DNA of 64,000 nucleotides, taken from contig CAJNOI010000014.1 in NCBI GenBank assembly GCA_905250115.1, positions 8,328 through 72,327 of the forward strand. The letters run 5' to 3'. How positions within the stretch are numbered: the first letter of the stretch is position 1; each line of letters begins with the position of its first letter. The notes under the pieces were generated by a model. It saw nothing but the letters and a program-made list of their open reading frames with translations. It was not told where the DNA came from and ran no database searches. Below are positions 35,607 to 49,682 of this stretch, piece by piece. Position numbers and translations under genes: made by a program. Source of the stretch: Adineta steineri (taxonomy: Eukaryota; Rotifera; Eurotatoria; Adinetida; Adinetidae).

Positions 35607-36591
35607 ACGGTCGATATCTCGAAACTTTGTCATCGCATCTATCTTTTAGTGTCGTAAATATTAATCAAGCTGTTTTTTTTCCTATTTGCTTTTCAAATTT
35701 ATTCTTATTACTCTAGGTTTTTTATTTACTTTCTGTATTTACAGAAGTTAAAAAACATATTGAATAATTAGAAATTATTGTGCTTAATAAATAAATACAG
35801 TGGTTGTCAAAATTATAGATCCTCTATATTTTACTCGTGAAAGGATGGGTGTGGGTGTCTGTTCTTCTTCTCTAAGACCCACACCTACACCCTAACTTCA
35901 TGCTTTCCCTCTGAAAAATCTACCGTATCGCGACGAACAATTCTGCTCTGTCTACATCTAACGAGTTTTTATCCAAAACTATATATTGAAATATTCAAAG
36001 AAGGAATCTTTTCTCATAGACACTTATTCCGCATAAAGAAATAAAGAACGTGATTAAAAGTGAATCCTGACAAAATAGATTATTTAACAGATTTAAATAA
36101 AAAAAGACATCAAACTAATCATGACTTATTTATTGACGATGATAGTTGATATCTTATTTTTAGTTAAAACACGTTTGATAATCAAGGCAGATTTTGATCA
36201 ATTCTCTTTTCTCTTTATCACGTTCTTCTTCACTAAAATCAAAGATTTTTCAATCACATAAAAAAAGAAAACAATTATCTGGAATTTAAATTTTATTTTA
36301 TACTTTCGAAGAGAATGGAATTTATCTTAAAATGTCCAATCATATGACCAGTTTTTCCTGTTTCTCAAATCTAAAATCAATTCTTTGTCTTCTCTACGAC
36401 TAAACCTTCTTCGGAACACTATTTTTTCTCTTTCTGTTATGTTGGAAGAAATGCATGAGAGAAAAAGAGAGAGATATAATTGGAGAGAAAACCACAGTGC
36501 ATGTTATTTTGTTTTCTTCGAAGGCAAAGAAGAAGAAAAAAGATTATTTCATTAGTTGAATAATTTATCAAAGAACAAATCTCATTGAATT
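35607..36591. other. Intergenic with one hairpin
   Basis: Upstream region of the large NHL receptor gene. The hairpin at 35843-35893 is the only structured element recognised. Confidence 0.5.
35843..35893. repeat. Telomere-like hairpin
   Basis: GGATGGGTGTGGGTGTCT from 35843, loop of about 15 nt, and AGACCCACACCTACACCCT ending at 35893. Arms of 17-19 nt. Confidence 0.85.
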
Positions 36592-39500
36592 ATGTGGAAT
36601 ATTTACGTACTGATTATTATTCTTTTGCTCATTCTTAACAATGAAACATCAGGTAAATATTATTATTTATCACATATTGAAGATCAGTCATCGCATCAAT
36701 GACATTATTCATTGAATTTGTAATTGAACAAAAGAGAGTCAAATCATAGATTATAGAACTTGTTTAGTGGGATCTTTCTCATTTATTCAAAGATGATGGT
36801 TCCGATCCAAGGGAGAAATAGAAGAATCCATGAATTCAAGAGACTGAATTCTGTTGTTTCCCCCTTGTATTTTTGTCACTAGAATATGATAAAAGAATAT
36901 TCTTAAATAAGACAACATTTGAATTAAAAATAAAATACATATAAATGTTTTTTGTCTCTAAAGAGATTGATGATGATTGAACTTTTTTCAAAATATTCAA
37001 ATTGAAATAATGGGACGAAAAGTAACGAAGAGAAAAAACTTTATTAAACTTAATTTTGATTTGAAAAAAGTCGAAGTAAATGGATTTCTGCGATAAAAAT
37101 CTTCTTTGGTTCTTTGAAGAATTTGATAAAAGTGCAAAACTTTAGATCAATTTCGGATTTGTTTCTTTTTTACAAAAGATTTTTTTCAAATAATTTCTTA
37201 GGACAATTTTTTAGATAAAGATTAACAAGAGATTTTTCTTCTCACTTCACATTTAAAATTCAATCGCGATGATTTGAAATCAACATATTCACAGTCTCTT
37301 CAATATTAATAAGAAAATGTATTGAGTATCAAAGATATTTTGTTCAGACTTCAAACAAATCTTTTTCTTTCCCGTCAGATTCATTTCTGTTTGAAAAATT
37401 AAAAGAAAATCATTTAATTATTGTTCTATCTCCAGTGAAAATCAGATTTTTTCAAAAATTGATCATATTGTTTTTTCTTTCCCATTAAAAAATTCCATAA
37501 AGGGCGTTGATCTTCTTCGATAAAATTCATTCTCCTCGCAGTTGTTGTTCACATTTCATCGGAGAAAATACGACAACTATACAAATGCTTTTAAAATTGA
37601 TCTCAATGAATTTTTCAAAAACATAATATAAATTAACAAATTAATTTCTTCATACTTTTTCTCTTTGCTTGTTTTTAGCTGTTTCACTCAATCAACCAAA
37701 GTTTTCTCCAACATCCACCTGGAATTCTAATGGAATTACTTTTGTTAATCAGTCAATCGTTGGTCGAGCTTCTCGCGCTATTTTTGTGAACACAAACAAT
37801 ACAATCTATGTCACTAATAGAGAAAGTAGCACAATTCTGATGTGGCATGAAGAGATTGTCAATCCAACAAAGATCATTCAAGGTAATTTTACGGAACCCT
37901 CGTCTCTCTTCGTGACATCAAATGGTGATATTTACATTGATGATGGTGATAAGAATGGTCGGGTACAGAAATGGATGGTAGAAACAAGTACTTTTATCAC
38001 GGTGATGAAAGTCAACTCATCATGTTATGGTTTGTTTGTCGATATCAATGATACTCTTTACTGTTCAATGTTTGAGTATCATCAAGTAGTGAAAAGATCA
38101 TTAATTGATGCTGTGATGCCGTCATATCCTGTTGCTGCTGGAACAGGTATTCGAGGATCAGCCTCGAATCAATTCAGTGGCCCTTTTGGAATCTGTGTTG
38201 ATGTGAATTTGGATTTATATGTGGCAGATTGTGGAAATAATCGAGTTCAGTTGTTTCAGTCAGGAGAATCAAATGGTATCACAGTAGCAGGAAATGCATC
38301 ACGAAATCCAACAACTACACTCCGTTGCCCAAGTGGAGTTGTCTTAGATGCCGAGAAGTACTTATACATTGTGGATCAATTCAATAGTCGTATTATTGGT
38401 TCAAGCTTTTATGGTTTTCGATGTTTAGTTGGGTGTTATGAAGCGGGCTCACAATCCAATCAATTGCGTAATCCATTTAGTTTTAGTTTCGATCATTCTG
38501 GAAACATATTTGTTACTGACCATCGGAATGATCGAATTCAAAAATTTTTATTGATGAAAGATTCTATTGGTAAGTTGAACAAATGCTGAATAAGATGAAG
38601 AGATGTGAATAGATCGATAAAAGAAGTTAATAAAGACATTTCAATATAAAAATAAAGGAAAACAAAAATAGTTGAGAAAGGTTAATTAAACCAATCTGTA
38701 AAAGACTGTATCTAAGGAAATGAAATGTTCAGATTAGACAGAGCCATGCGTCAATCATCTAAGGGAAACAATCTTCGCTTTTTTGTTGAGGGTGGATGTG
38801 GATGTAACTTAAGATAACAGACGCGCACCCACACATTCATATTCAAACCCACATACTTTGTTTATATTTTTAAACTTCAATGAGAAAATTTTTTTCGATT
38901 TATAAGAGATGTATTAATTGTAAAAATATTTATTTTATTTTCTCTTGAAGATATGTAGTTAATAAATGTGTTTTTTAAGGAGAATTATCCATGCTTTCCA
39001 TATGAAAATAAAGAATCTCTTGTTTTGTTTATTATTTCATAGTAGGAACATTGAAATTTTTGAAATACTCTTAAAACTTTAAACAAAGATTTGTTTTCTT
39101 TTGATTAAACAAAGATGATATGTTGTGATTCATGATGAGTCTTTGAAGTTTCTTGAGATAAAAAACACTTTGAGCAAGAATTTTTATGAGGAATGTCTGT
39201 AGAGAGGAAAAGATACTTTTTAAGAAACATAAAAAATTGGATTTCATGTTTTATTTTTCATTCAGTGTCAAAATAACTTGGGGTGATACTATTTTTTATT
39301 TCTAAATGAAGTTTAATAAGATAAGATAAGTTATGTTCATAACAACTGAGATAAGATAGAAATAATATTTATCTTCTTTCTCCAATTTCTTTTCTAAATT
39401 GACTTTAAACTTCGATCAAAATTAATAAAATGATTGTTAAAATCAATCTTGACAAACATTTCTAAATGTCTTTTTTATCCAAAACTTCTTTGAAAAACCT

Positions 39501-42500
39501 TTGTATTACTTTTATGAATATAGAAATTAACAGCTTCATTTTCTTTACAATTCTTTCTATTTTTCCCGTTCTTAGCTGTCTCATTCAATAAACCAAAGTT
39601 TTGCCCAACAGCCAAATGGAATCCCAATGGAATTACTTTTGCTGATCGATCGGTTATTGGCGAAGATCCTCGCGCCATTTTTGTGAGCACAAACAATACA
39701 ATCTATGTCACTAATCAAAAAGACACAACAGTTCTAATATGGTATGAAGAGAGTGCCAATCCATCAAAGATCATTTCGGGTAATTTTATAGAATCCTTGT
39801 CTATCTTCGTGACATCAAATGGCGATATTTATATTGATGATGGTGATAAGAATGGTCGAGTACAGAAATGGAGTGCAGAAACAAATAACTTTATCATAGT
39901 GATGCATGTCAACGCATCATGTTGGGGTTTGTTTGTCGATATCAATGATACTCTTTATTGTTCTATGAGTTTCCATAATCAAGTACTGAAAAGATCGTTG
40001 AATGATCCCATGATGACTTTAAATCGTGTTGCTGTTGGAACAGGTATTCGAGGATCAGCCTCGAATCAACTCTCACATCCTTTTGGAATCTTTGTCGATG
40101 TGAATTTGGATTTATATGTGTCAGATTGTCTAAATGATCGAGTTCAGTTGTTTCAGCTGGAAGAATTAAATGGAATCACAGTGGCTGGAATTACATCACG
40201 AAATCCAACAATTGCACTTCGCTCTCCAACTGGAATTATATTAGATGCTGACAAGTCCTTATTCATTGTGGATTCTTACAATCATCGTATTGTTGGCTCG
40301 AGCGTGAATGGTTTTCGGTGTTTAGTTGGATGTGATGGAGTGGGTTCACAATCCAATCAATTGTATCGTCCATGTGGTTTGAGTTTTGATCGTTCTGGAA
40401 ATATGTTTGTTATTGATTCAGTAAATGATCGAATTCAAAAATTTGAATATTTCGAAGAATCATGTGGTATGTTAAAATTGATTGAATAAAATCTTCAATA
40501 TTATTTCAATCAATATTTATTCAAAGAAAATTAAAAAGAAAAACTATCATAGAAAATGAGGATGAAAATGAAGCTTCTGAGGGACTTTGAACAGAATAAT
40601 TGAATAGTTAAATTCAAATTTTAAGTTTCATCCTAATATACTATTGTTATAAAACAAAAACCTTGCTTATTCATAATTCTTTACAAAAGTCAATCGATAG
40701 AATTATTGTCATGTTAATTGCATGATACGGATGGAAGTTAGAATGTCTAATGTATTTAGTAGGAAACTCAGAGATGAATTCAGTCTTTTTTGTTGAACTT
40801 TCTTTATCAATTTTCTTTGATTCGCCATTATCTGCGCTCGCTTACCGCTGCTGACTGTAGGAAATAATGAACACAATGATTCTATAAAACATAAAACACT
40901 CATGAGAAGTAAAATTTCCATTGAAATTTATCAAATCTTTATCAAACTAAAAGCATTTTGAAGTAGATATCGATACAGAGAAAATTTTCTTGTGTCGAAT
41001 TCTCAATTTCAGAACATCAGAAAAGTTTCATAAATCATTTCCAAATCAACAGAAAATATTTTAGCATAGTTGTTAAATGTTCTTTCAAATTTGTAGGTAC
41101 GAGACATATGTCACAGAGAAATAATCCTGTCATCGAGTGTTAACCATAACTCATGGCACGGTCATAAAGATTCAGGATGTTATATTTTCACTCATGATTT
41201 TGGTTATCACAGGAGTGAGATTTGAATTGAGTTCAGTGTCTACACCGAAAGTTGTCGATGGTAAGAAGGAGGAAAAAGTTTCGCCCTTGCCTACTTGCTC
41301 AAGATACGCTTTGTTAAAATAACAAATAACTAAAGAATCGTCCCTGTAATACTTTAATAGTTAATCGACTGTCAGGATATTTTGATTTGTTAAGATTGGA
41401 TGCGTCACTCCCAATACGCACTTTCGTGATTATATCATGCCATACTCATAGATCTGTCAAATAGTTTGTTGTTATTCTTAGTAATATTGATGAAAAAAAA
41501 CCTAATGTTGTGCATAATATTTTTAAGAAAAGAAAAATTTGAAAATAAAGATGATAATGAAGAAGTCATATTTGGAAGTCTATCATCTACCAGATTCTTG
41601 AGTCCAGAATGATACTCGTTTTTACATATGAAGTTTTGAAAGATTTCTTTATTCTAAATACGAATATTCAATGATTTATTTTTCATTCAATAGGTAATTC
41701 ATCAGTTATAAAATCAGTGTATTCATTAGCACTAACATCAAACAGTTCATCTTATTTCGAAGATTGTTCAAAGTTACATTTATATTATGAAACGAGAGAG
41801 ATAAACATCACTATAAGTGGCCATTATACTTTTCTAATCAATATCGAGATTAAAGCCACGTATGGTTACATATATACAAATAGGTTCAATGCATTTAATT
41901 GGATAGAAAATAGGCTTACCCATGGCCAAGACAATCATAATACAGGCCAATTTCAACTCAAAGCTTTTCTTCAAGCAAACATAAAATATATTTTTGTTAT
42001 GACAACATCGTCTCCAAATGTAACAGGAAATGTTTCCATTCAAGTATTTGGCCTAAACTATATCGGTTTCAATCGTATTTGTGAGTATTTTTAGTATTTT
42101 AATGGATGCACAGCTACACGTATTCGTTATCTATAGAAAGTCGATAAACTCAATCTAAAAAATGATTTTGAGATGTTTCTGTTCAATTGAGAATAAGATT
42201 CGTATCCACAGTTTTCTGAGGATATGATTTTCATATTATCAATATTCTATACAGAATGTAACAAAACTAATATGTTTTCTCTATCACTTGGGATATGAAT
42301 GATAGGGCAAAATATTTTCTACCATCTTGAAAGTGAGAGTATACTGACATTCATTTATATCAACATTCATATTACTTTCATTCATATTCAGTACGTGCAT
42401 CGGAGAGAGAAAATAAAATTTCAAATTGTTTACACTTATTTTCATATAATACAAAACTGAATCGATTTTCTTTTTCGTTAGTAAATACTTCATCTGTTGT

Positions 42501-45500
42501 CCAAACAACTTATGCATCAGAATTGACAACGAGTAGTTCAATATATTTTCGTACTTGTTCCTCGTTAAGTTTCTACTATGAAGCGATACAAGTGAATGTC
42601 ATCACAAGTAGTTTTTACACTTTCTACAGCAAAAACGATATGGCTACATACGGTTTTATTTACAAAGAATATTTCAATCCATTCAATCCAAAAGAAAATC
42701 GACTACCATACAATGATGGCAGCTGCTATGAAAATGATTTTAGATTCACCGTTACTCTTGAGACTAGTATTACATATATATTGGTTGTGACAACAGTTCT
42801 CTCAAATGAGACAGGTGCATTCTCGATCTTTGTATCTGGTCCAAACAATGTTCATTTCAAGAATATGAGTAAGTACTTCCACTACATCTGTTGGTTGGAT
42901 ACCTGTCAACTTTAATATGAGAATTTAGTTGAGTTTAGTATATTCAAAAATACAGAGTTGTTTTGTAAGATGACATTTTACTAGAAAATTTTTTTTTATA
43001 CAAACAGCTATATTAAAGCCATCAGATGATGAAACATTATGAACAGGATGAGGAGAATCTTCTGGAATATGAATTCGTTTTTATCGATTCCTAATCTGAT
43101 GAGAATAATATACAAATCAATAGGAATCCCTGCTTGTGACTATGAAACGAAAAACATTTTGCTAATTATTACAGCCTACCCTATCACTTAGTGTTCCTAC
43201 AATAAAAAACTACTGCAAACATTTAAATACAACTTGTCATAGATGAAAAATATAGATATATTCTTACTTTGTATGAATCTAAAAAATATATTCGCGTACT
43301 TTAACTTCTGAATTAATTACGCTAGGAGGAGAATTAGACTATAAATAAACAATTATTTCTACCTAAAACGTTGGGATATTATCCATTTTCGAAATAAAGA
43401 AGCTATTTCAAACTCATTCGTGACACACATTTTCGAGAACTCGAGTACGGAAAAATGTTTATAGATTCTATTTTCACTCTCCATGCTCATCATAGTCATT
43501 TCATTGAAAACGAGATTATAGAGAGTCGTTTCTTCAGAAATCTTCGCTCAGTTTTGACATACTCTTCAATATTCAGGGTATATGAGAGACGACTTATGAT
43601 GCTTAAATTTCTTTCGTACATCCAGATTATTCGTTTGTCTCTCAATCAATTGAGATATATAACGAACGTTGACTGTTATTTTTGTTTTTATCACGTAGGT
43701 TCGCCATCAGCCACGCAAATACCACATTCGTCAGTTTTACAATTAAACTATTTATCAGAGCTCACTAAGAATAGTCAAACATATTCTCGAGATTGTCGAA
43801 AATCAAATTATTACTATCAAACTATACGAATGAATGTGATGGAAACTGGATACCATGAATTGAGTAGTTCTAGCAAGATAAATACATTGGGTAATATTTA
43901 CAAAGATAATTTCAATCCAATGAATCCTTTCGAGAATCTACTCTCACAAGTTTATCGAACATGTACTTGGGTCGATTTCAGTCTTATCGCTTATCTTCAC
44001 ACTGGTACTACATACATATTAGTTATGACAACATCTTCTCCAAAAATGACAGGAGACTTTTACATTGAGTTATCTGGTCCAAATAACATCACTATTAATC
44101 ATTACAGTAAGTATTTTGTATTATTTATTAATCATTAACAGAGAAATACGACATTCCACTGAACTTCATTTTCACTCTTCAGTAATAAAAGATCTGAGAA
44201 TTTCGAATATATTATATAATTCAATATAATTATTATCAAAAAATAGGATCACATCGGAACTCCTTCTTTGAAAAATGGGCAGTATTCTTCCAATTAGATA
44301 AGATTAAGTCTTCATATTATAACTTAGTCGTAATTAGATGTATTGTACGAGTTCAATCAAATGGATAAACAAATGCAGTTTTTCTTCTAGAATCAATGAT
44401 ATATCCTAGAAGAACTATTCTTTAGTGATTTCACACGATCTGAGATCTTATTACTTATATTCTTTGAGAATCTATCGACTTCATATGCAAACATACCTTT
44501 ATAAAAATGAGTAAATTCATTATGAAACACTGAACAGAAAATAGGTATATAAAAATCTCATCTCGACACGACATACCATGTATAGATAAATGACCTTCAT
44601 AAACTATTACTAATAAATTTGCCCCAACATGACTTTGTTAAGTTGAGAAAAATGATCTCATCACTGGGTGAACATGAATTTTTTTGTTCAGCTCAAGTTC
44701 TGACTAGTTGTTTTATTGGCCAAAAATGTCAGTTCTACAAAAAAAATATTGGTGTCACTCTCGATGATATTTTACGTGACGAAATTCGAACAAATATGAC
44801 ATTGACTGATCAAACAGTATTGGTGAAAATCAATGCTGCTCTAACAATGATTATGTTTATTGGAGGTTCAATTAACAGTATTTTATCTCTAATAACATTT
44901 CATAACAAAGATTTACGACAAACTGGATGTGGCATATATCTCTTGACATCGTCAATTACATCTTTTCTTACAATCAGCATGTTTACAGTGAAGTTTTGGT
45001 TTGTTGTTCTCACTCAAATGAATCTGTCGATTCCAGTTTCTGTTGTTCGAGGTGGTTGTGTATCGATCGAACCTCTTCTCAAGCTTTGTCTATATTTGGA
45101 TGCTTGGCTCAATGCTTGTGTAGCCATTGAAAGAGCGATTCTCGTTTTCAAAGGAATCAAATTCAATAAACAGAAAAGTCAACGCATTGCTCGATGGATA
45201 ATTTTCATCTTACCATTCTGTATCATGGGTTCGATCATTCACGAACCTATACATCGAGAACTACATGAGGTAAATACAGAGACGAGCAAAATGGATATCA
45301 ATAGATGGTGTTTAACTCGTTATTCTCCTTCTGTTCAACAATACAATACCATCATCCTATTTTTTCATCTTGTCGCTCCATGTATTATCAACCTTTGTTC
45401 TGCCTTATTCATTATATTCGGATCCGCCCGCCAACGATCAACAGCTCAGACAAGACAAACTCTAAGAGAACATATTTATGATCAATTTCGTGAACACAAA

Positions 45501-45734
45501 CACCTATTAATTAGTCCAATTATTCTTCTAACTCTGTCTTTACCCCGTCTGATAATGTCAATGTTATCAGAATGTGTCAATCCATCTAATCATCGATTAT
45601 TATTTATTTTTGGTTATTTCATTTCATTTACTCCATCAATGCTTATCTTTATTGTTTTTGTCCTTCCTTCAGAGTTGTACAGAAAAACATTTCAAGAATC
45701 GTTCAGACGATGGCGACGACTCATCCGTCAATAA
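36592..45734 (+). CDS. NHL-repeat / beta-sandwich-repeat / 7TM receptor (multi-exon)
   Basis: Exon 1 (36592-36652) encodes a signal peptide (MWNIYVLIIILLLILNNETS). Two NHL exons follow, 37679-38569 and 39576-40466, each exactly 891 nt and phase 1-1. Both carry propeller motifs such as FVTSNGDIYIDDGD, GIRGSASNQ and LDLYV(A/S)DC. Three exons for a ~130-aa repeat are 41694-42080 and 42482-42868 (both 387 nt) and 43699-44106 (408 nt). They share YY(E/Q)...I..N...YI.. F(N/D)P.N..EN.L and YI.V.TT...TG...I...G. The last part (about 44619-45734) has a degraded EGF (CFIGQKCQFY) and a 7TM unit (ARWIIFILPFCIMGSIIHEPIHREL). The joint to the last exon was not resolved, so the 7TM part could be separate or the gene partly decayed. 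Introns are unusually long (400-1230 nt). Confidence 0.65.
38788..38855. repeat. Telomere-like inverted repeat inside an intron
   Basis: GAGGGTGGATGTGGATGT at 38788-38805 and CGCACCCACACATTC...CCCACAT ending at 38855. It lies between the two NHL exons. Confidence 0.7.
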
Positions 45735-47842
45735 CCCATGCTTCTTCATTATTTCAGAACTTTCCTAATTTATTCGTATAGTATTCGCGTCTTTTGCATA
45801 GACTACTGGATAATGAAAGACGAATTTGATGAATTTATGGTACGATATTATTTCTAACCTATTGAAAAATGATGAAATCTCACAAGTTTCGAAAGTTTTG
45901 TTTCGGAAAAAAGTTCTCATACCATAATTTCTCAGCTTGTTATGTAATAAAATTTTATGTTAGTGTAGCTCTCATCCCTAAAAATATTATTCATAAACTG
46001 AAAATGATTAGACAAAATGTCGGACTAACAATAAAATAGAATTGAAACCTGCTTAACATTAAAAAATTAATGTTCGAGATAGTTTTCAAAAAAGATCATT
46101 TTAAAAGACTGATGTGACTTAATATCTTAACACTTTCATCGATTATTGTTAACCAAATGAATAAGATTATATTTAATGAATTAATTAGATCTTTTTTGGA
46201 GAACATCAAACGGTGTATCTTTTCCGAATAGTGATAGATATCAAATACGAATAGTATCATACTTCATTAGCTCTGTCGCTCATTCGTAGCAAAGAATGAA
46301 ATTCGACCAAAAAATGTTACTTAGATCATTTGGAACAATCAAATGCTGACTAGCAAGATCTGTTCTATTACGGCCATTCTATCGTAAAGATCCATCTGTG
46401 GAACATCAAAAAGTGCTTCACTTTGCTTCGTCATCAGTAAAATGGATAAATAGCTAAACAAACAACCGAATCCTTTTACAATTCAATATGCCTCATATAG
46501 AAAACAAGTGAGTGAAGCACAATTTGTTATTTGAATTGACTTTAACAATTGTTTTCTTGAGTGAGATATGAACACTCTTACTGAGTCAAAAATGTGGGTG
46601 AGTGTAGATATTGTATTCACCTAGCATCCATATCCACCCAGTCTCCTCGAAGACGAAAATCATATGACGTTCAATCAAGGTATAACACATGGCTTTTTTC
46701 ATAACAATAACTTCTTGTTATCTCTTGTGTCTAATTAATCACACTAGATTCAAATACAACTGATTATACACAGGCCAGAGAGGTTTTTTATTTTTTTTGT
46801 GCTTGTACAGAACTTAAGAAACTATCGGGATTGAAAAGATTAAAAAAGCAATAAAATTTTAAAGTTTGTTCAGTTGTAAGAGAAAGATGAGAGTGTTATG
46901 AATATTTGACAATATTCAATGACAAGAGTTTTCATCTCAATCAAATATTCTTTCTTCGAAACCATTGAGTCTTAACGATACAAATTATAAAATAACAACT
47001 CAGTAACATCTTATACTCATAATGTTTTATAGATCATCATTTGTTAATGTAGAAGTTCATAGAGAAAATGTTTTTAAAAATTGTTTAAATTAACAATGGC
47101 AAATATAATAGATCAAGATTATGTTTAAAACAAATGATGTTGAAATTATTTTGAAATACTCAGTAGAATTTTTACACATGTAAAACAATTTTTTTATATT
47201 AAATACGCATGACAAATTTTCTACCTGTCAAAAAATCTTCATAATATTATTCAAAGAGTATAAAATCATCAGGAGAAATTTTTTATGTGTCAAGTTAATT
47301 GTTGTTGTATAAGATGACGAATCTGTTTGTATTCAAGTTATTCACAAGTAATGAAAACTGAGAAAATGATTTTCTAAACTCTCTTTTTCTTTAAGTAATC
47401 ATTCAAGGTTGATTCATTACTGCTTTTCTTGATAGTGTCTTTTATTGTTGATTGTTTTTTGTTCTCTTCTAACAAGTGAGAGAATCAACAGAGAAAGTTT
47501 AGACAGATAATTAATAAAAAATATAGAGTTTAAATATATTCTAAAGTCATGTTTTTACTTATTTTTATATATTTTAATAAATACAAGTGCTGTGAAATCT
47601 TCTCATTATAATTGCTTTTCCAATTAGTCGAGTTAAATCAAAGAAGCGAGTATTCTTTATATAGTAACTTGTTCAATTATGTATTCTTTTAATTTTTATA
47701 TAGGCCACATAGTTTTCTAATCGAAGAATAAAATAATATAGCATGCGTCGTCTCTTTTAACTTTTCTCTCTCGTTCCTTCTTTATTAATTCATTTCTCAT
47801 AATCTATTTTACAAGCAATACTCAATTGAAGAAAAATCTTTT
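45735..47842. other. Long intergenic stretch with one inverted repeat
   Basis: About 2.1 kb, AT-rich. Apart from the repeat at 46592-46640 I see no gene, RNA or mobile element. Confidence 0.5.
46592..46640. repeat. Telomere-like inverted repeat
   Basis: AATGTGGGTGAGTGTAGAT near 46591-46609 and ATCCATATCCACCCA ending at 46640; imperfect arms, short loop. Confidence 0.6.
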
Positions 47843-48814
47843 ATGCTAATTCCAGCTTCAGTTCGTTTTTACACGTATTTTCCTCTTCTAATTCCATCAA
47901 TACCATGTTCAATTTTCATCCTTTATCATTTTCTCACTAAGCGAACACTTCGTCAAGCTCTAAATAATCATGTCATTATTTTAATTCTTATTCTTGGTCT
48001 TATCTATGAGTTAACTGATGTTATATGGTTGATGCATTATTATCGAGTTCATGTTTCATTATTTCAAATACCAACATTTTGTCTCATATGGGTATTTATT
48101 GATCTTGGAATATTTGTAACAATAACAATTTTAGTTGCATGGGCATCTATTCAACGACATATTCTTATCTTTCATGATAAATGGGTTTCAACAAAAAGAG
48201 GTCGCCTATTATTTCATTACATACCTTTGTTTCTATTTTTAGTTTATCCTATTCTATTTTATATATACATTTTCATTATTATGAATTGTCAACAACCACT
48301 TGACTATAAAATAATGCGTTGTGGTTATTCTTTTTGTGCTTTCTATGATCCAATAATTGGAAAATATGATAGTATTCTACATCAAATTATTCCTACTTTT
48401 ACAATTGTTACATTTAGTTTTCTTCTTGTTGTACGTGTATTATGGCAAAAACGTCGTTTACGTCAACGAATTCAATGGCGCAATTATCAAAAAATGGCAA
48501 TTCAATTGTTACCTATTGCTAGTATTTATCTAATCTTTTATTTCCCCTCTATGATTATATATCTTATGTTCGCATCCAATGTGCCACTTAGCACTGGCGC
48601 TCTTGATTATTATGGTTCGAGTATTTTTTTCATTCCTCATATCATTATGGTGATTCCTTTTGCAACTATTTTCTCACTTCCTGACCTTCGAACAAAACTT
48701 AAAATAAAAATTTTATTTTGGAAACGACCAGTACATCCTTTGGCTCCGCGAACAATAGAAATGAACCGCAAAGGAAATGCTCGAACAGCTGTAATTATAC
48801 AAACTGCTAAATAA
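47843..48814 (+). CDS. 7TM receptor, HNHVI/TKRGR family, single exon
   Basis: 323 aa with seven helices. LNNHVIILILILGLIYELTD marks TM2, CLIWVFIDLGIFV TM3, and VAWASIQRHILIFH the TM3 end. TKRGRLLFHYIPL starts TM4. KRRLRQRIQWRNYQKM is the loop before TM6, and LRTKLKIKILFWKR is a basic helix 8. It is clearly paralogous to 14227-15432, but lacks that gene's 198-nt intron, which sat between the TM3 end and TM4. This suggests intron loss or gain between family members. The tail has Arg/Lys-rich polar residues. The ligand is unknown. Confidence 0.85.
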   Translation: MLIPASVRFYTYFPLLIPSIPCSIFILYHFLTKRTLRQALNNHVIILILILGLIYELTDVIWLMHYYRVHVSLFQIPTFCLIWVFIDLGIFVTITILVAWASIQRHILIFHDKWVSTKRGRLLFHYIPLFLFLVYPILFYIYIFIIMNCQQPLDYKIMRCGYSFCAFYDPIIGKYDSILHQIIPTFTIVTFSFLLVVRVLWQKRRLRQRIQWRNYQKMAIQLLPIASIYLIFYFPSMIIYLMFASNVPLSTGALDYYGSSIFFIPHIIMVIPFATIFSLPDLRTKLKIKILFWKRPVHPLAPRTIEMNRKGNARTAVIIQTAK

Positions 48815-49247
48815 TATATTTTAATGTATTAATCATTAAAGAATTAAGTAGAAATAATAAATATCGATGATGTGGATGTCTCTATTTGAAACAGTAACGA
48901 TAAATATTGAAAATTTTATAGAGCAAAGTATAAATAAGCTATAGAATATTATAATGAAAAATCAATAAGAAATAAACTAGATATCTCATAATTCACAACC
49001 AAAAGAGAACAATAAATATCTGTATAACTAGTATTTTTTTTCGCTTAATATACGCTTTTATACTGAATTCAAGTCACTAACAATCAATAGAGATTTATAT
49101 TCAATAGTAAACAATAACAACAACTTGTTCACACATATCGAGTAAGACTGTTGAGGATGTGAATATAATCAATATCCAGATCAACTGAGAATCTTAGGAA
49201 AACTAAAAATATCAAAGGTTTTTTAAACAGTCTGATCATATAACGTT

Positions 49248-49306
49248 AAGGGTGTGGGTGAAGTAAAGATGAATCCACACTCATGTTCACACCCACACCT
49301 ACCCAC
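49248..49306. repeat. Telomere-like hairpin
   Basis: AAGGGTGTGGGTGA at 49248-49261 and TTCACACCCACACCTACCCAC at 49286-49306. A lone GAGGATGTGAAT arm lies near 49154. Confidence 0.8.
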
Positions 49307-49454
49307 AAGCAGTGTTTCTAATAGCAAGTGTACCAAGCATAATCGAAATGTACGGAACACTTGCTCCTCTTGAAATACACGCCGCGGTACACTTATCCCA
49401 AAAAGTAGAGTGTACGAAATAACCAAGGGGGAAACAGCTGATTAGGAAACTGCT

Positions 49455-49582
49455 AATCACTCTTAATCATCCCTAATCACTCATAATCATCCTTAATCAT
49501 CCCTAATCATCCCTAATCATCTCTAATCATCCCTGATCACTAATAATCATTCCTAATCACTCTTAATCACCCTTAATCACTC
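49455..49582. repeat. Tandem repeat of TAATCATCCC-like units
   Basis: About a dozen imperfect 10-nt units (TAATCATCCC, TAATCACTCT, TAATCATCTC) run into the N gap. The array length is therefore unknown, and its repetitiveness probably ended the contig. Confidence 0.85.
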
Positions 49583-49682
49583 NNNNNNNNNNNNNNNNNN
49601 NNNNNNNNNNNNNNNNNNNNNNNNNNNNNNNNNNNNNNNNNNNNNNNNNNNNNNNNNNNNNNNNNNNNNNNNNNNNNNNNNN
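49583..49682. other. Assembly gap (100 N)
   Basis: Second placeholder gap of exactly 100 N. Confidence 0.98.

Larger units (their letters stand above)
48815..49582. other. Contig-end region with hairpin and tandem repeat
   Basis: No gene seen. The stretch ends in a 10-mer tandem array that stops at the assembly gap. Confidence 0.5.

Noticed and set aside
37679..40466. NHL exons as mutually exclusive alternatives
   Set aside because: The phases allow both to be included together; the sequence alone cannot decide, so I only note the duplication.
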